The notes: generated from the letters alone by a model not told the origin. A stretch of 11,997 nucleotides of DNA from Nitrososphaerales archaeon TH5895 (GCA_014523695.1 JAATVS010000418.1:1-11997), one strand, 5' to 3'; shown: positions 1 through 7,430, numbered from the stretch's first letter. Numbers and translations are program-made.

Positions 1-454
1 TGGCTAGAACATTCCTTGTTCCACATGGCACTACAGCCATAAGCGCTTCAGGATTTACTGGTTCTAATATGTGCTGTACTTCGTCGTGGACTTTATTTGC
101 ATCGTTATGATTGGATACTGTAATATCCTTGTCCTTTCTGTCTTTTACGCGTCCTTCCTTTACAGTGCAGACGAAAAATCCATTTGCAACCTCATTTATC
201 AATCCATCACCCCCAATAGCAACAATATTCTTGAATCCGTTCTTCAGAAATCCTCTAGTCAAAATAGTACCATCTCCTGATTTCTTAGTAAATGCTACTT
301 TTGGGCTCTCTCCAAGAATATTTTTTATTTGGGCATATAAGGTATCCCAGTTTTTTCCTGTTGCCCCACTGCAAGAACTTGGATTGACCACCAAGACCGA
401 GTCTACATTACTCTCACTATGGTTTTGATCAGCCCTTCTGTCTGGCATATCCAT
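1..454 (-). CDS. Diacylglycerol kinase / YegS-like lipid kinase, N-terminal part (runs off left edge)
   Basis: This is the first 151 codons of a lipid kinase of the DAGK catalytic-domain family, which phosphorylates diacylglycerol or a similar lipid (in archaea possibly an ether lipid or polyprenol) at the membrane. Seen in the translation: NPSSCSGATGKNW at residues 24-36 (the NPxSGxG-type nucleotide loop), IGGDGLINEVANGF at 80-93 (the GGDGT-x-EV-NG motif, with Leu for the usual Thr), and PCGTRNVLA at 143-151 (the GTxNxxA motif). A charged Lys/Asp/Asn-rich stretch, about residues 99-125, separates the last two motifs and is longer than usual. The start is ATG at 454 (a second ATG is at 448); an in-frame TAG lies about eight codons upstream. 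A TATA-like element about 24 bases upstream suggests a leaderless message. The C-terminal domain is outside the window. Family assignment is firm; the substrate is not known. Confidence 0.85.
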   Translation of the reverse strand, partial: MDMPDRRADQNHSESNVDSVLVVNPSSCSGATGKNWDTLYAQIKNILGESPKVAFTKKSGDGTILTRGFLKNGFKNIVAIGGDGLINEVANGFFVCTVKEGRVKDRKDKDITVSNHNDANKVHDEVQHILEPVNPEALMAVVPCGTRNVLA

Positions 455-472
455 CAGGTATAGGAACAGGCC

Positions 473-483
473 CTATTTTTAGG
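473..483 (-). promoter_or_regulatory. TATA-like element for the lipid kinase gene
   Basis: On the minus strand this reads CCTAAAAATAG and is centred about 24 bases before the ATG at 454, the spacing expected for an archaeal TATA box of a leaderless gene. No Shine-Dalgarno-like sequence precedes the ATG. Confidence 0.4.
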
Positions 484-758
484 ATTTCTAGGATATTTAC
501 GATTGTAGTTGGTGTTTCTGCAGTTGTCCTTGATAAACCTCAGTATTCTACTAATCGCAATGAACCATAATACTCATTTATCATCTGCTTGCGAAATCGC
601 GGAAATTTCCTGTTTCTCAAAATGGATAGGTCTAAGGTTGGATCAGGAGCCTAAGGACGCATTTGACTCAGAGATCATGTTTACCGGTTTCGAATGTGGG
701 GAGCTGAGGAACATGTTGTTCTATATTATGATCTTGTCATGTCCAGAGCCAATTGAAG
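484..758. other. Gene-poor gap between divergent genes
   Basis: I see no convincing gene here. A plus-strand frame of 85 codons (509-766) opens with TTG, has no recognisable motif and ends inside the TATA box of the next gene. Another plus frame around 481-570 encodes a short hydrophobic run (IFTIVVGVSAVVL) but has no usual start codon and stops at once. Both promoters of the flanking divergent genes lie at the ends of this gap. Confidence 0.4.
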
Positions 759-769
759 CTATATAAATA
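759..769 (+). promoter_or_regulatory. Archaeal TATA box for the membrane protein gene
   Basis: The sequence CTATATAAATA is a near-ideal archaeal TATA box. A start site 25-27 bases downstream would fall at about 789-791, which is exactly where an in-frame ATA codon of the following reading frame lies. This placement is the main argument for the start chosen for that gene. Confidence 0.6.
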
Positions 770-788
770 TTGAAAGATATTAACTACT

Positions 789-1442
789 ATAACAGGAACA
801 ACGGTACGTAAAACAAATGATTCTCGTGATAGAGATAAAGATGTCTCTAAATTCGATCATGTTCGTAGACAACTTGGCGCACGAAGGATAGAATTTATCG
901 CTGCTGCAATTATAGGAATAGTTTTTGCTGTATGTTTTGCACATCTGGAATACTACTTTATTAAAGATCCGGCCTTACAAATCTCAAATAATCAGGAAGG
1001 CAACATCATAGTCACGTCAGAGAAAGACTCTGACCACAGTAGAGAGGCAGAGCCGATCCTAGGCAACATGTATCAATACCATTTATTCCCAATGTTCTTC
1101 ATTTTTGTTCTAATTAGTTTTGCTGCGCTCATCGACGATATGACTTTGAAGGTGTTTGGAAGGAACAAAAGAAGTAAGGCACTTTTTCTTGGTTTTGCCA
1201 CTCTGATAACGGCAATAGTGGTCGAAGATTTTGCCTGGTTTGTAAATAGATGGTTAGTCCCTTTAGTGTCAGATCCGAAAGGAGGTCAACTAATGCAGTA
1301 CTCCGATTGGACATCAAAGCATATTGGAGCTATCAATGCAGGTAATTTCGTTATACCAGTTTGGTACTTATTTGCAATAGGTTTAGCTTCCGTCGCATAT
1401 TATGCGGCCTTCAGAAGGCATGACAAGTGGGATTATGAGTAA
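789..1442 (+). CDS. Four-helix integral membrane protein, function unknown, non-canonical start
   Basis: The frame ending at the TAA at 1440-1442 has an internal ATG at 1068, but the same frame stays open back to a TGA at 771. It encodes a basic N-terminus (QLGARRIEF) and a clear first membrane helix (FIAAAIIGIVFAVCFAHLEY, about 912-971) upstream of that ATG. Three more hydrophobic segments follow: LFPMFFIFVLISFAALI, FLGFATLITAIVVEDFAWFV and IPVWYLFAIGLASVAYYAAF. The segment EDFAWFVNRW followed by DW and IPxWY recalls uncharacterised archaeal and bacterial membrane proteins with an EDFLWF motif; this is a loose resemblance from memory. No ATG, GTG or TTG exists in frame between 774 and 1067. 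I place the start at the ATA at 789 because a TATA box predicts transcription to begin there (217 residues). A changed start codon, a sequencing error or a damaged gene are the alternatives. The exact start is uncertain, but the frame is almost certainly coding. Confidence 0.65.
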   Translation: MTGTTVRKTNDSRDRDKDVSKFDHVRRQLGARRIEFIAAAIIGIVFAVCFAHLEYYFIKDPALQISNNQEGNIIVTSEKDSDHSREAEPILGNMYQYHLFPMFFIFVLISFAALIDDMTLKVFGRNKRSKALFLGFATLITAIVVEDFAWFVNRWLVPLVSDPKGGQLMQYSDWTSKHIGAINAGNFVIPVWYLFAIGLASVAYYAAFRRHDKWDYE

Positions 1443-1542
1443 GGCATCTAGGGATAAAGATGATAGCCACGTTTAGTATTCGATCGATGTCATCCAGGTA
1501 TTTGTAATTCGAAACTAAAAATTGTACTGTATATTACAAAAT

Positions 1543-1556
1543 TTGCATGAATGCAA
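1543..1556. repeat. Small inverted repeat between convergent genes
   Basis: TTGCAT, a two-base spacer and ATGCAA form a perfect short inverted repeat in the 154-base space between the convergent membrane-protein and ligD genes. It may contribute to transcription ending, but there is no T-tract directly beside it, so this is weak. Confidence 0.25.
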
Positions 1557-1596
1557 GGGTTCCTCCTATGGCAATTTAAATTAAGGTGCTATTGGT

Positions 1597-4416
1597 CTAA
1601 ATGGTTTCTAACATTTTAGCCAAGTCCTGTCGACCTTCAAGGATATTAGACCAAGACGAAAGGGAATTTCCAATATCTCTCTTCTCAGATATTTTATCTG
1701 GGACATTTAGTATTGTAAAATCGGTCGGTAGAATTTGATCTAGTACATCCCACTTAAGTGGCATAGAAATGGTGGCGCGCTCGGCAGGTCTCGCCGAAAA
1801 GACGGATGCAAGTGTCTTTCCTTTCGCATTTTGATTGTGATCAAAGAAAATTTTACCTCGCCTTTTGGATGTATTCCAATCCATTGTAATCTTGTCAGAG
1901 TGTTCGCTAACCAACGTTCTTCCGATGATTTCAGCGAATTTTTTTGCTTGATCATAATTGTAATCCGCAGAAACAGGTACAAAAATGTGAATTCCCGTTT
2001 TACCTGAGGTTTTGATGTAAGATTTGATATTCAGTTTATCAAAAATTTCAGATTTTAGGAGCTGAGCCACTTCGACCGTTTTCATGAACGCTTTGCGGTT
2101 GTACTCCGGTTCCTGGGAAGCACTCGTTTCTAATCCAGAGTAAATATATGGATCTAAATCAAAGACAATGAAATCTGGATGATTGAGCCCACAGTTTTCT
2201 TCATCCAGCGCAGTGGAATCCTTTAAACAGGCTTCATAATCAACAACCCTACTATACCATGGGTGTATTTCTATGCAGCCAAGATTTGCTAACCAGAGTA
2301 GTGTTTCCCTGTTATTGCAGATCAAATAGTTAGTCATTCTCCTTGAAGATTCGGAATAAAGCTTCACTGAATCTACAAATTCAGGTTTTTCCATATTCCA
2401 ATTTTTTTGATAAAAGTGCTTACCCATAATTCCGTCAGGATATCTGCTTAAGGACAATGGTCTGTCTTTAAGAAACGGGAGCAGGTAGTCACTTATTTTG
2501 TCATAATATCTTATCAAGTCTCCTTTAGTTAGCTCAGGGTGAAATCGACTCTTCGGCCAAAATACCTTGTCTAGGTTAGAAAAGCTGTTCTCTATTCTTT
2601 TGGGTCTTGGTGTAATAGAGGTATCAGGAGCTAACGACTCTGATGTTGGTCGCGCGGAAGACGACTCCAAAGATGACGCTGATGATGGGATAGCCAGCTC
2701 TTTGGAATTTTGCTTTTTTACATTCGAGAGCTGGTCCACATGCACGGTTTTTTCAAGTGTGCATTCTTGAGACTTCTTGTCATCTCTAATCCTTAAAAAT
2801 ATGGGAGCTCTCATAATCTTGTCCTTTGTCCATCCATCAAACTTAACTTCGACTACTAGCTCCGGCCGTACCCATACTGGATCCCTATTGGTATATGGTA
2901 TGTAGCTAACAGGAATTTCATCAGTCTTTATTTCTTGTAATTCGTTGAAAATCTGAACAATTTGTGGGAAGTCAAACCCACTTCCAGAGTGTCCAACGAA
3001 GACAAGTTCTCTATCGAATGCAGCTAGCAGTAAGGATCCAAAATAGCCCTTTCTATTACCTTCTCCTCTCGTGTATCCAATCACCACACAGTCCTGAGTC
3101 TGGATATTCTTGATCTTTAACCAGTCAATACTTCTTGCTCCTTGCAAATACTTGCTATGTCTATTCTTTGCAATGATCCCTTCGAGCTTGAGTGCTCTGA
3201 TATTTTCGAAAAGTTCTACGCCCTTTGTTTCAAAAGATTCAGATATCCTAATCACTTTGTCACCGTCTTGACTTGTATCTAGAACCGAGGACAGCAACTC
3301 TCGCCGTTCTGAAAATCCTAAACTTTCGAGACTTCTTCCATCTAAGTACAAAATATCAAAAACATAGAACGTAGACGGAATTTCCTTAGAAAGGTATTGA
3401 ATATCCAGAGCTTTGTCTATATTCATTCTTCTTTGATGACTTTGAAAGTCTGGATGGCCTTGTTCATTCAAAATCACTATCTCTCCATCAAGCACAATTG
3501 AATCATCGCAATTTAAAATCGACGATGATACTAATGAATCGACAATCTCTGGATATCGGTGAATAATTGATTTATTAGTTCTCGATTTGAGCTCAAGTAT
3601 GTTTTTACTCTTGTGATAAAACAGAATGGCTCTTACTCCATCCCATTTGATTTCGAACTCCCAGTTCTTATCATTAAAGGGTTTATCTACTGGGGTAGAA
3701 AGCATAGGCCTTATCTTGTTCGGGAAATCAGACAAAGAGAGGCATTGTATTTTCTTTTTGGTAGAATTCAGAAGATCCGTCTCTTCATCCTTCCTATTGC
3801 CATGGACAGGATTAGAATCCACTTGAAAGCTAGAATATACACTGTTGGCGCCGTCTTTTTTTGTATAAACATCTTTTTCAGTTTGAGATAAAACAGAATC
3901 AGGCAAAGATGACGTCAGGTCCTCTTCTGATGCGTACTCGTCATCATACTTTATCAAAAGCCATTGGTTTTCCTGGCTGGTTCTAATCAAAGAAAATTTA
4001 CCGTTTACCTTATGCCCGTGTAAACTAAAAGTAATCTTTCCTTTATCGAACTGCTCATAAAACCTTTCACCAGATTTTTCTAACGTATAGATACCTGTAT
4101 CCCATACAAGAACTGTACCTGCACCATAGTTCCCCTCAGGGATTGTACCTTCAAAGAGAAGATAGTCTAATGGATGGTCTTCAGTAAGGATAGCAAGGCG
4201 TTTTATTCTAGGATTGAGAGAAAATCCTTTCGGTACGGCCCACGATTTTAGGACCTCCTTTTCTGTTTCGAGCCTAAAGTCATAATGCAATCTTCTTGCA
4301 TTATGCTTCTGAATGACAAAGTGTCTTCCGAAGTCCTTCCTTAATGCCTCACTGCGACTTCCAATAGGTTCAGGAGTATTCCCAAAGTTCCGTTTCCTAT
4401 TATATTTTTGAAGCAT
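1597..4416 (-). CDS. ligD: Multidomain DNA ligase D (phosphoesterase-ligase-polymerase)
   Basis: LigD is the central enzyme of bacterial-type non-homologous end joining: it trims 3' ends, fills gaps with a primase-type polymerase and seals with ATP. All three domains are here in one 939-residue chain, in the Pseudomonas order. The 3'-phosphoesterase (about residues 30-160) has H38, H44 and D46 in KHNARRLHYDFRLE. The ligase (about 235-545) has the nucleotidyl lysine K257 in EIKWDGVR, DGEIVIL at 310-316, FDILYLDG at 353-360, EGIIAK at 412-417 and WLKIK at 432-436. The primase-polymerase (about 605-939) has the metal-binding pair D753/D755 in FDLDP, H810 in SGKTGIHIF and a third acidic residue D846. 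Linkers at about 161-232 and 550-605 are Ser/Lys-rich. The start is the ATG at 4416. No Ku gene is visible in the window, so its partner must be elsewhere. All catalytic motifs are intact and I see no break. Confidence 0.96.
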   Translation of the reverse strand: MLQKYNRKRNFGNTPEPIGSRSEALRKDFGRHFVIQKHNARRLHYDFRLETEKEVLKSWAVPKGFSLNPRIKRLAILTEDHPLDYLLFEGTIPEGNYGAGTVLVWDTGIYTLEKSGERFYEQFDKGKITFSLHGHKVNGKFSLIRTSQENQWLLIKYDDEYASEEDLTSSLPDSVLSQTEKDVYTKKDGANSVYSSFQVDSNPVHGNRKDEETDLLNSTKKKIQCLSLSDFPNKIRPMLSTPVDKPFNDKNWEFEIKWDGVRAILFYHKSKNILELKSRTNKSIIHRYPEIVDSLVSSSILNCDDSIVLDGEIVILNEQGHPDFQSHQRRMNIDKALDIQYLSKEIPSTFYVFDILYLDGRSLESLGFSERRELLSSVLDTSQDGDKVIRISESFETKGVELFENIRALKLEGIIAKNRHSKYLQGARSIDWLKIKNIQTQDCVVIGYTRGEGNRKGYFGSLLLAAFDRELVFVGHSGSGFDFPQIVQIFNELQEIKTDEIPVSYIPYTNRDPVWVRPELVVEVKFDGWTKDKIMRAPIFLRIRDDKKSQECTLEKTVHVDQLSNVKKQNSKELAIPSSASSLESSSARPTSESLAPDTSITPRPKRIENSFSNLDKVFWPKSRFHPELTKGDLIRYYDKISDYLLPFLKDRPLSLSRYPDGIMGKHFYQKNWNMEKPEFVDSVKLYSESSRRMTNYLICNNRETLLWLANLGCIEIHPWYSRVVDYEACLKDSTALDEENCGLNHPDFIVFDLDPYIYSGLETSASQEPEYNRKAFMKTVEVAQLLKSEIFDKLNIKSYIKTSGKTGIHIFVPVSADYNYDQAKKFAEIIGRTLVSEHSDKITMDWNTSKRRGKIFFDHNQNAKGKTLASVFSARPAERATISMPLKWDVLDQILPTDFTILNVPDKISEKRDIGNSLSSWSNILEGRQDLAKMLETI

Positions 4417-4694
4417 GCGCTAAACCTTGGCGTTCCGTCCCGTCACACCTTAACCATCGAAACCATACTATTTTTGAATTAGGAGTCTGACTTTAGGTTA
4501 TTCTGTTCCTATAATTTTTCTATCCCTAGTTGTAGGGAAGCCCATTGTCAGCCTTGATCATACCAAATAATATGAGCCCATAAAAGCGTCAGATAAAAAA
4601 AGAATCTAAGACGCCTTTCTACTGGGATATGATGTCAATCCCATTACCAAAATATCACGATAAGCGAATAGGAATATGTGACTAAATTATGTCT
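4417..4694. other. Intergenic region between nuoB and ligD
   Basis: No coding frame was found. It holds two hairpins. One is the stem 4586-4614 described separately. The other is TCCCTA-gttg-TAGGGA at 4523-4538, next to a T-rich run on the plus strand. A TATA-like CAAAAATAGTA (minus strand, about 4466-4476) lies roughly 55 bases before the ligD ATG and may be part of its promoter, giving a short leader. Confidence 0.4.
4586..4614 (-). terminator. Hairpin with T-rich loop downstream of nuoB
   Basis: GCGTC-AGAT at 4586-4594 pairs with ATCT-aa-GACGC at 4604-4614, a nine-pair stem with a two-base bulge. Read in the direction of nuoB, the loop is T-rich (TCTTTTTTT), and archaeal transcription commonly stops at such T runs. 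It lies about 80 bases after the nuoB stop codon, so it is a plausible terminator separating nuoB from ligD. Confidence 0.4.
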
Positions 4695-5210
4695 TTATCT
4701 TACTTTTGCTCTTTTAATCTTTTCCTGCAAAAGCATAACACCTTGAATCAATGTTTCCGGACGAGGGGGACAACCAGGAACGTAAACATCAACAGGGATG
4801 ATTCCATCGACACCGGGAAGTACATTATATGAGTCTATATACAGGCCGCCAGTGATTGCACATGCCCCCATCGCCACCACGTATTTAGGGTCAGGCATTT
4901 GGTCATATACCATGCGTAATCTAGGAGCCATCTTTCTTGTCACGGTTCCCTGTACAACTACTAAATCACACTGCCTAAGGGAACCAAATGCTTCTATTAT
5001 TCCAAATCTCTCCGCATCATACCTGGGTCCCGAAACAGCACCAAATTCTACGCTACAGCAAGCCGTCTCCAAATGAACTGGCCATAAAGACCACATTCTC
5101 CCCCAGTTTATCGCATATCCAAGAGGCTTATCTAATGCCTTAACTAAAACATCCCCAATCTTGCTCACCATGACGTTAAAGTTTGATTGATTGAGCAATT
5201 CAGCCTTCAA
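4695..5210 (-). CDS. nuoB: NADH-quinone oxidoreductase (complex I-like) subunit B
   Basis: NuoB carries the last iron-sulfur cluster (N2) of respiratory complex I and passes electrons to the quinone; it sits in the peripheral arm at the membrane face. The four N2 ligands are visible: adjacent C51 and C52 in ETACCSVEFGA, C117 in MGACAITGG and C147 in VPGCPPRPE. The conserved MAPRLRMVYDQMPDPKYVVAMGAC region is complete, and at 171 residues the length is normal. The start is not certain: TTG at 5210 is the first start after an in-frame TAA, and a downstream ATG at 5171 would give 158 residues. The longer form is preferred because the residues before that Met (SNFNVMVSKIGD) resemble the usual N-terminus of archaeal NuoB. 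A TATA box lies about 50 bases upstream. No other complex I gene adjoins it: ligD follows and endonuclease IV diverges, so this copy is detached from a nuo operon. Confidence 0.95.
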   Translation of the reverse strand: MKAELLNQSNFNVMVSKIGDVLVKALDKPLGYAINWGRMWSLWPVHLETACCSVEFGAVSGPRYDAERFGIIEAFGSLRQCDLVVVQGTVTRKMAPRLRMVYDQMPDPKYVVAMGACAITGGLYIDSYNVLPGVDGIIPVDVYVPGCPPRPETLIQGVMLLQEKIKRAKVR

Positions 5211-5254
5211 GCTTGTTTATAACCTCTAGGGATTCCAATATTACCTCTCGTACA

Positions 5255-5265
5255 TCATATATAAT
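5255..5265 (-). promoter_or_regulatory. TATA box for nuoB
   Basis: On the minus strand this reads TATTATATATG. It predicts transcription from about 5234, giving a leader of about 24 bases before the TTG at 5210. A GAGG tract lies in that leader, too far from the TTG to be a clear ribosome site. Confidence 0.45.
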
Positions 5266-5401
5266 ACTTCAGAAACGATCCATACCGATGATATGACTGG
5301 AACACCAATCATCACACCAGCGGGTCTAAAGGAGGGTGTAATCCATGGTGGTCAGATTTGATGGAACAAAGGTCTTCGACGAATTTTTTACTTGATCAAA
5401 A

Positions 5402-5410
5402 ATGTATAAA
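5402..5410 (+). promoter_or_regulatory. TATA box for endonuclease IV gene
   Basis: ATGTATAAA is centred about 23-24 bases before the ATG at 5430, so the message is probably leaderless. No Shine-Dalgarno site is present. Confidence 0.5.
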
Positions 5411-5429
5411 CGCTACCTAACTTCAAATT

Positions 5430-6401
5430 ATGGCATTGGGATTAAGAATCGGATTCCACGTATCGATTTCTGGTGGAATTTCAAACTCTGTCGACAATGC
5501 TCTAAAGGAGGATTGTACTGCATTTCAGATATTCAGCAGAAATCCAAGAGGCTGGGCCGCTAAACCTTTGGATAATGAGGACGTTCTGCTGTTTAAGAAC
5601 AAATTAGCAGGACGCTTAGATCGTAATGACTCAACGAAAAGTACACAGGCGAAAACATACGCCAACGGCAGTGGAAAAAAGGGGACTAACGGGAGATCTA
5701 AAATCGATAGAAATGCCATATTTGTTCATATGCCTTATCTACCGAACTTGTCTTCACCAAATAAGATAATCTACGATCAGTCAGTACAAGTCTTGATAGG
5801 TGAACTCAATAGATGTGACGCTTTAGATATCCCCTACCTTGTCGTTCATCTAGGAAGTCACCAAGGTGAAGGAATTAAGAAGGGTGTTGAACAACTTGTA
5901 TATGCGTGTTCTCATGCTATAGAGTCGACTTCGAGTGGAAACAATGTTTCAATTCTGTTGGAAAATAGTGCCGGTCAAAAAAATACAGTCGCCAGTGACT
6001 TTGCAGAGTTAAGAATAATACTTGATAAGCTGTATGATAATAATCCCAGTAGCAAGAAGAATAGATTCGGGGTATGCTTGGACACATGTCATGCGTTCGC
6101 TTCAGGATACGACCTTTCCACAAAGGAAGCCGTTGATGACACGATGGATAAATTCAAATCCCAAGTTGGATTAAAGTATCTCAAACTTATACATTTGAAT
6201 GACTCGCGAGACAAGCTCTTCTCTCGCCGAGATAGACATGAACATGTAGGACTTGGAGAGATAGGAACAGAAGGATTTAATGCATTCTTGAAACATAAAT
6301 CTCATGTAAATACGCCGCTAATAATGGAAACTCCAATGGATAACAGGCGAAGTAATTCCGATAACCTTGAGTTTGTTAAGGCTATCATTGACAGCCCGTA
6401 A
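5430..6401 (+). CDS. nfo: Deoxyribonuclease IV (endonuclease IV, AP endonuclease)
   Basis: Endonuclease IV cuts DNA 5' to abasic sites and removes blocked 3' ends in base-excision repair. It is a TIM barrel with three zinc ions. All nine metal ligands can be placed: H100 in FVHMPYLPN, H140 in VVHLGSHQG, E178 in LLENSAGQ, D218 and H221 in CLDTCHAFASGYD, H255 in LIHLND, D268 and H270 in RRDRHEHVGLG, and E300 in METP. The protein is 323 residues against the usual 280 or so. The excess is a hydrophilic Lys/Ser/Gly/Asn-rich insert at about residues 62-93, just before the first ligand strand. The ATG at 5430 has a TATA box at leaderless distance. It diverges from nuoB and ligD, so a functional link with LigD (both process damaged 3' ends) is possible but is only inferred. 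Confidence 0.95.
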   Translation: MALGLRIGFHVSISGGISNSVDNALKEDCTAFQIFSRNPRGWAAKPLDNEDVLLFKNKLAGRLDRNDSTKSTQAKTYANGSGKKGTNGRSKIDRNAIFVHMPYLPNLSSPNKIIYDQSVQVLIGELNRCDALDIPYLVVHLGSHQGEGIKKGVEQLVYACSHAIESTSSGNNVSILLENSAGQKNTVASDFAELRIILDKLYDNNPSSKKNRFGVCLDTCHAFASGYDLSTKEAVDDTMDKFKSQVGLKYLKLIHLNDSRDKLFSRRDRHEHVGLGEIGTEGFNAFLKHKSHVNTPLIMETPMDNRRSNSDNLEFVKAIIDSP

Positions 6402-6835
6402 AAGGAGGCGCCATAGTCTAATTAATGCAGATAAATCAATAGGAGGCTGTATCAGCACTAATCAGGTTTGGTAATGTTAAAAGTTTAATTGCAAATCTTC
6501 TAGCCATCACCGATAGGTGGGCGCGACATTAATTGAAATTTGTATGAAGTTAGTTATACCTATAAACCGCTCAAACGGAGGTCTGCTCAAATTATAGAAA
6601 TCTTAATCCTCGGAACTCATTTATTGGGTAAGTGAATGAAATAATTACTTGCAACCAATTAGCTCTAATATTTTTGGTAGACCTGTAGGCTATGTACATG
6701 AACTTAGATTAAACACATTCCATCTTATCTCTTGGAGAGGTAACTCTATCCGGCTGGTATTCACATATACGTAAGATGTATTTCTACCACGGAAGACGAT
6801 TCAAGCTCTACAGCTTATTATACCTATATGCATCT
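6402..6835. other. Intergenic gap with a possible relic
   Basis: No confident gene lies here. The gap contains a short plus-strand frame at 6649-6774 that resembles a piece of a PRC-barrel protein (listed separately). A 34-codon minus-strand frame starting at 6699 has no supporting motif or promoter. GGAGG-like tracts at about 6402-6407 and 6441-6445 are not followed by open frames. No tRNA-like structure was seen. Confidence 0.35.
6649..6774 (+). pseudogene. Possible PRC-barrel relic
   Basis: The 41-codon frame from a TTG at 6649 encodes SNIFGRPVGYVHELRLNT, which matches the pattern of the first strands of PRC-barrel domains (I-x-G-x-x-V-G-x-V-x-x-L-x-L). PRC-barrel proteins, including the cell-division protein CdvA, are common in this group of archaea. 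The frame has no ATG, an in-frame stop lies just upstream, and the rest of a PRC domain is missing. It could be a decayed gene or chance. Confidence 0.25.
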
Positions 6836-7120
6836 TCAAATATCTCTAACCATGATATGTTCAATTGAATGTGTTGGAATTAGTTCCCTATTAATTATCT
6901 TATTAGCATCTTCATCCTTATAGTAAGTAATTGTTACATATTCTGCAACTATCTGTACATTAATTGTTTCAATAGACAGATCCCGTTCATATTTTGTAGT
7001 AGATACATCCAATTTTTCAATCGTACTTGCGCCCGATGTCCGTCTAAGATGAGTAATGATCACATTCTTGACTTGTATTCCATGGAATTTAATGGAAGTT
7101 TCTTTCTTCGAGTCATCCAT
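6836..7120 (-). CDS. Small conserved-looking protein of unknown function
   Basis: A 94-residue soluble protein that I do not recognise. It has no Cys or membrane segment. The body alternates short hydrophobic beta-like strands (VKNVIITHL, SIETINVQIVAEYVTITYY) with charged turns, which suggests a small all-beta or alpha/beta fold, and ends in ELIPTHSIEHIMVRDI. The start is chosen as ATG at 7120; a TTG directly before it (7123) is in frame but less likely. A good TATA box lies about 32 bases upstream, giving at most a very short leader. It diverges from the 59-residue gene at 7501, and the space between holds a perfect palindrome. The promoter and codon content support a real gene; the role is unknown. 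Confidence 0.65.
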   Translation of the reverse strand: MDDSKKETSIKFHGIQVKNVIITHLRRTSGASTIEKLDVSTTKYERDLSIETINVQIVAEYVTITYYKDEDANKIINRELIPTHSIEHIMVRDI

Positions 7121-7146
7121 CAATCAATTCTAATATTGCACATACT

Positions 7147-7158
7147 TTAATATATCTA
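7147..7158 (-). promoter_or_regulatory. TATA box for the 94-residue gene
   Basis: The minus-strand sequence TAGATATATTAA is centred about 32 bases upstream of the ATG at 7120, so transcription should start at about 7126. Confidence 0.5.
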
Positions 7159-7406
7159 AAGTCTGAAAACCTGCAGGTTATAGCAGAAAGGAGTACCGTA
7201 TCAGTTTATTGGTAATCTTTAAATTAAAATAGTGTGTGACAAGAACGAAGTTGAGTTAAGATTTCTCTTCCTCCATATAGTGCCACCTTCAAGTCTAAGA
7301 AATACGTTACTAATTTGGACGTGCTTGGTTCATTTAAGTGATTCTGTTTTTTTATACATTTTCATATGAAATAGTAGCTCTTTGGTTTGGATTCAAATAC
7401 GACAAT

Positions 7407-7430
7407 TAATTATGATCATGATCATAATTA
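7407..7430. repeat. Perfect 24-bp palindrome
   Basis: The left half is TAATTATGATCA and the right half is its exact reverse complement, with no spacer. The core repeats TGATCA twice. It lies about 70 bases before the start of the 59-residue gene and about 290 bases before the divergent gene. A dimeric regulator site is the simplest reading; an RNA hairpin or a simple-sequence accident in AT-rich DNA are alternatives. Confidence 0.6.

Noticed and set aside
111..428. 105-codon plus-strand frame
   Set aside because: It is the exact antisense of the lipid kinase, whose GGDG and NPSS motifs are clear on the minus strand.
509..766. 85-codon plus-strand frame
   Set aside because: TTG start, no motif, and its stop lies inside the TATA box of the next gene.
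2567..2770. Acidic 67-codon plus-strand frame inside ligD
   Set aside because: It is antisense to the Ser-rich linker and the start of the LigD polymerase domain.
5241..5312. 23-codon minus-strand hydrophobic micro-ORF upstream of nuoB
   Set aside because: Its 3' end overlaps the nuoB TATA box and it has no promoter of its own; it does not look like the end of NuoA.
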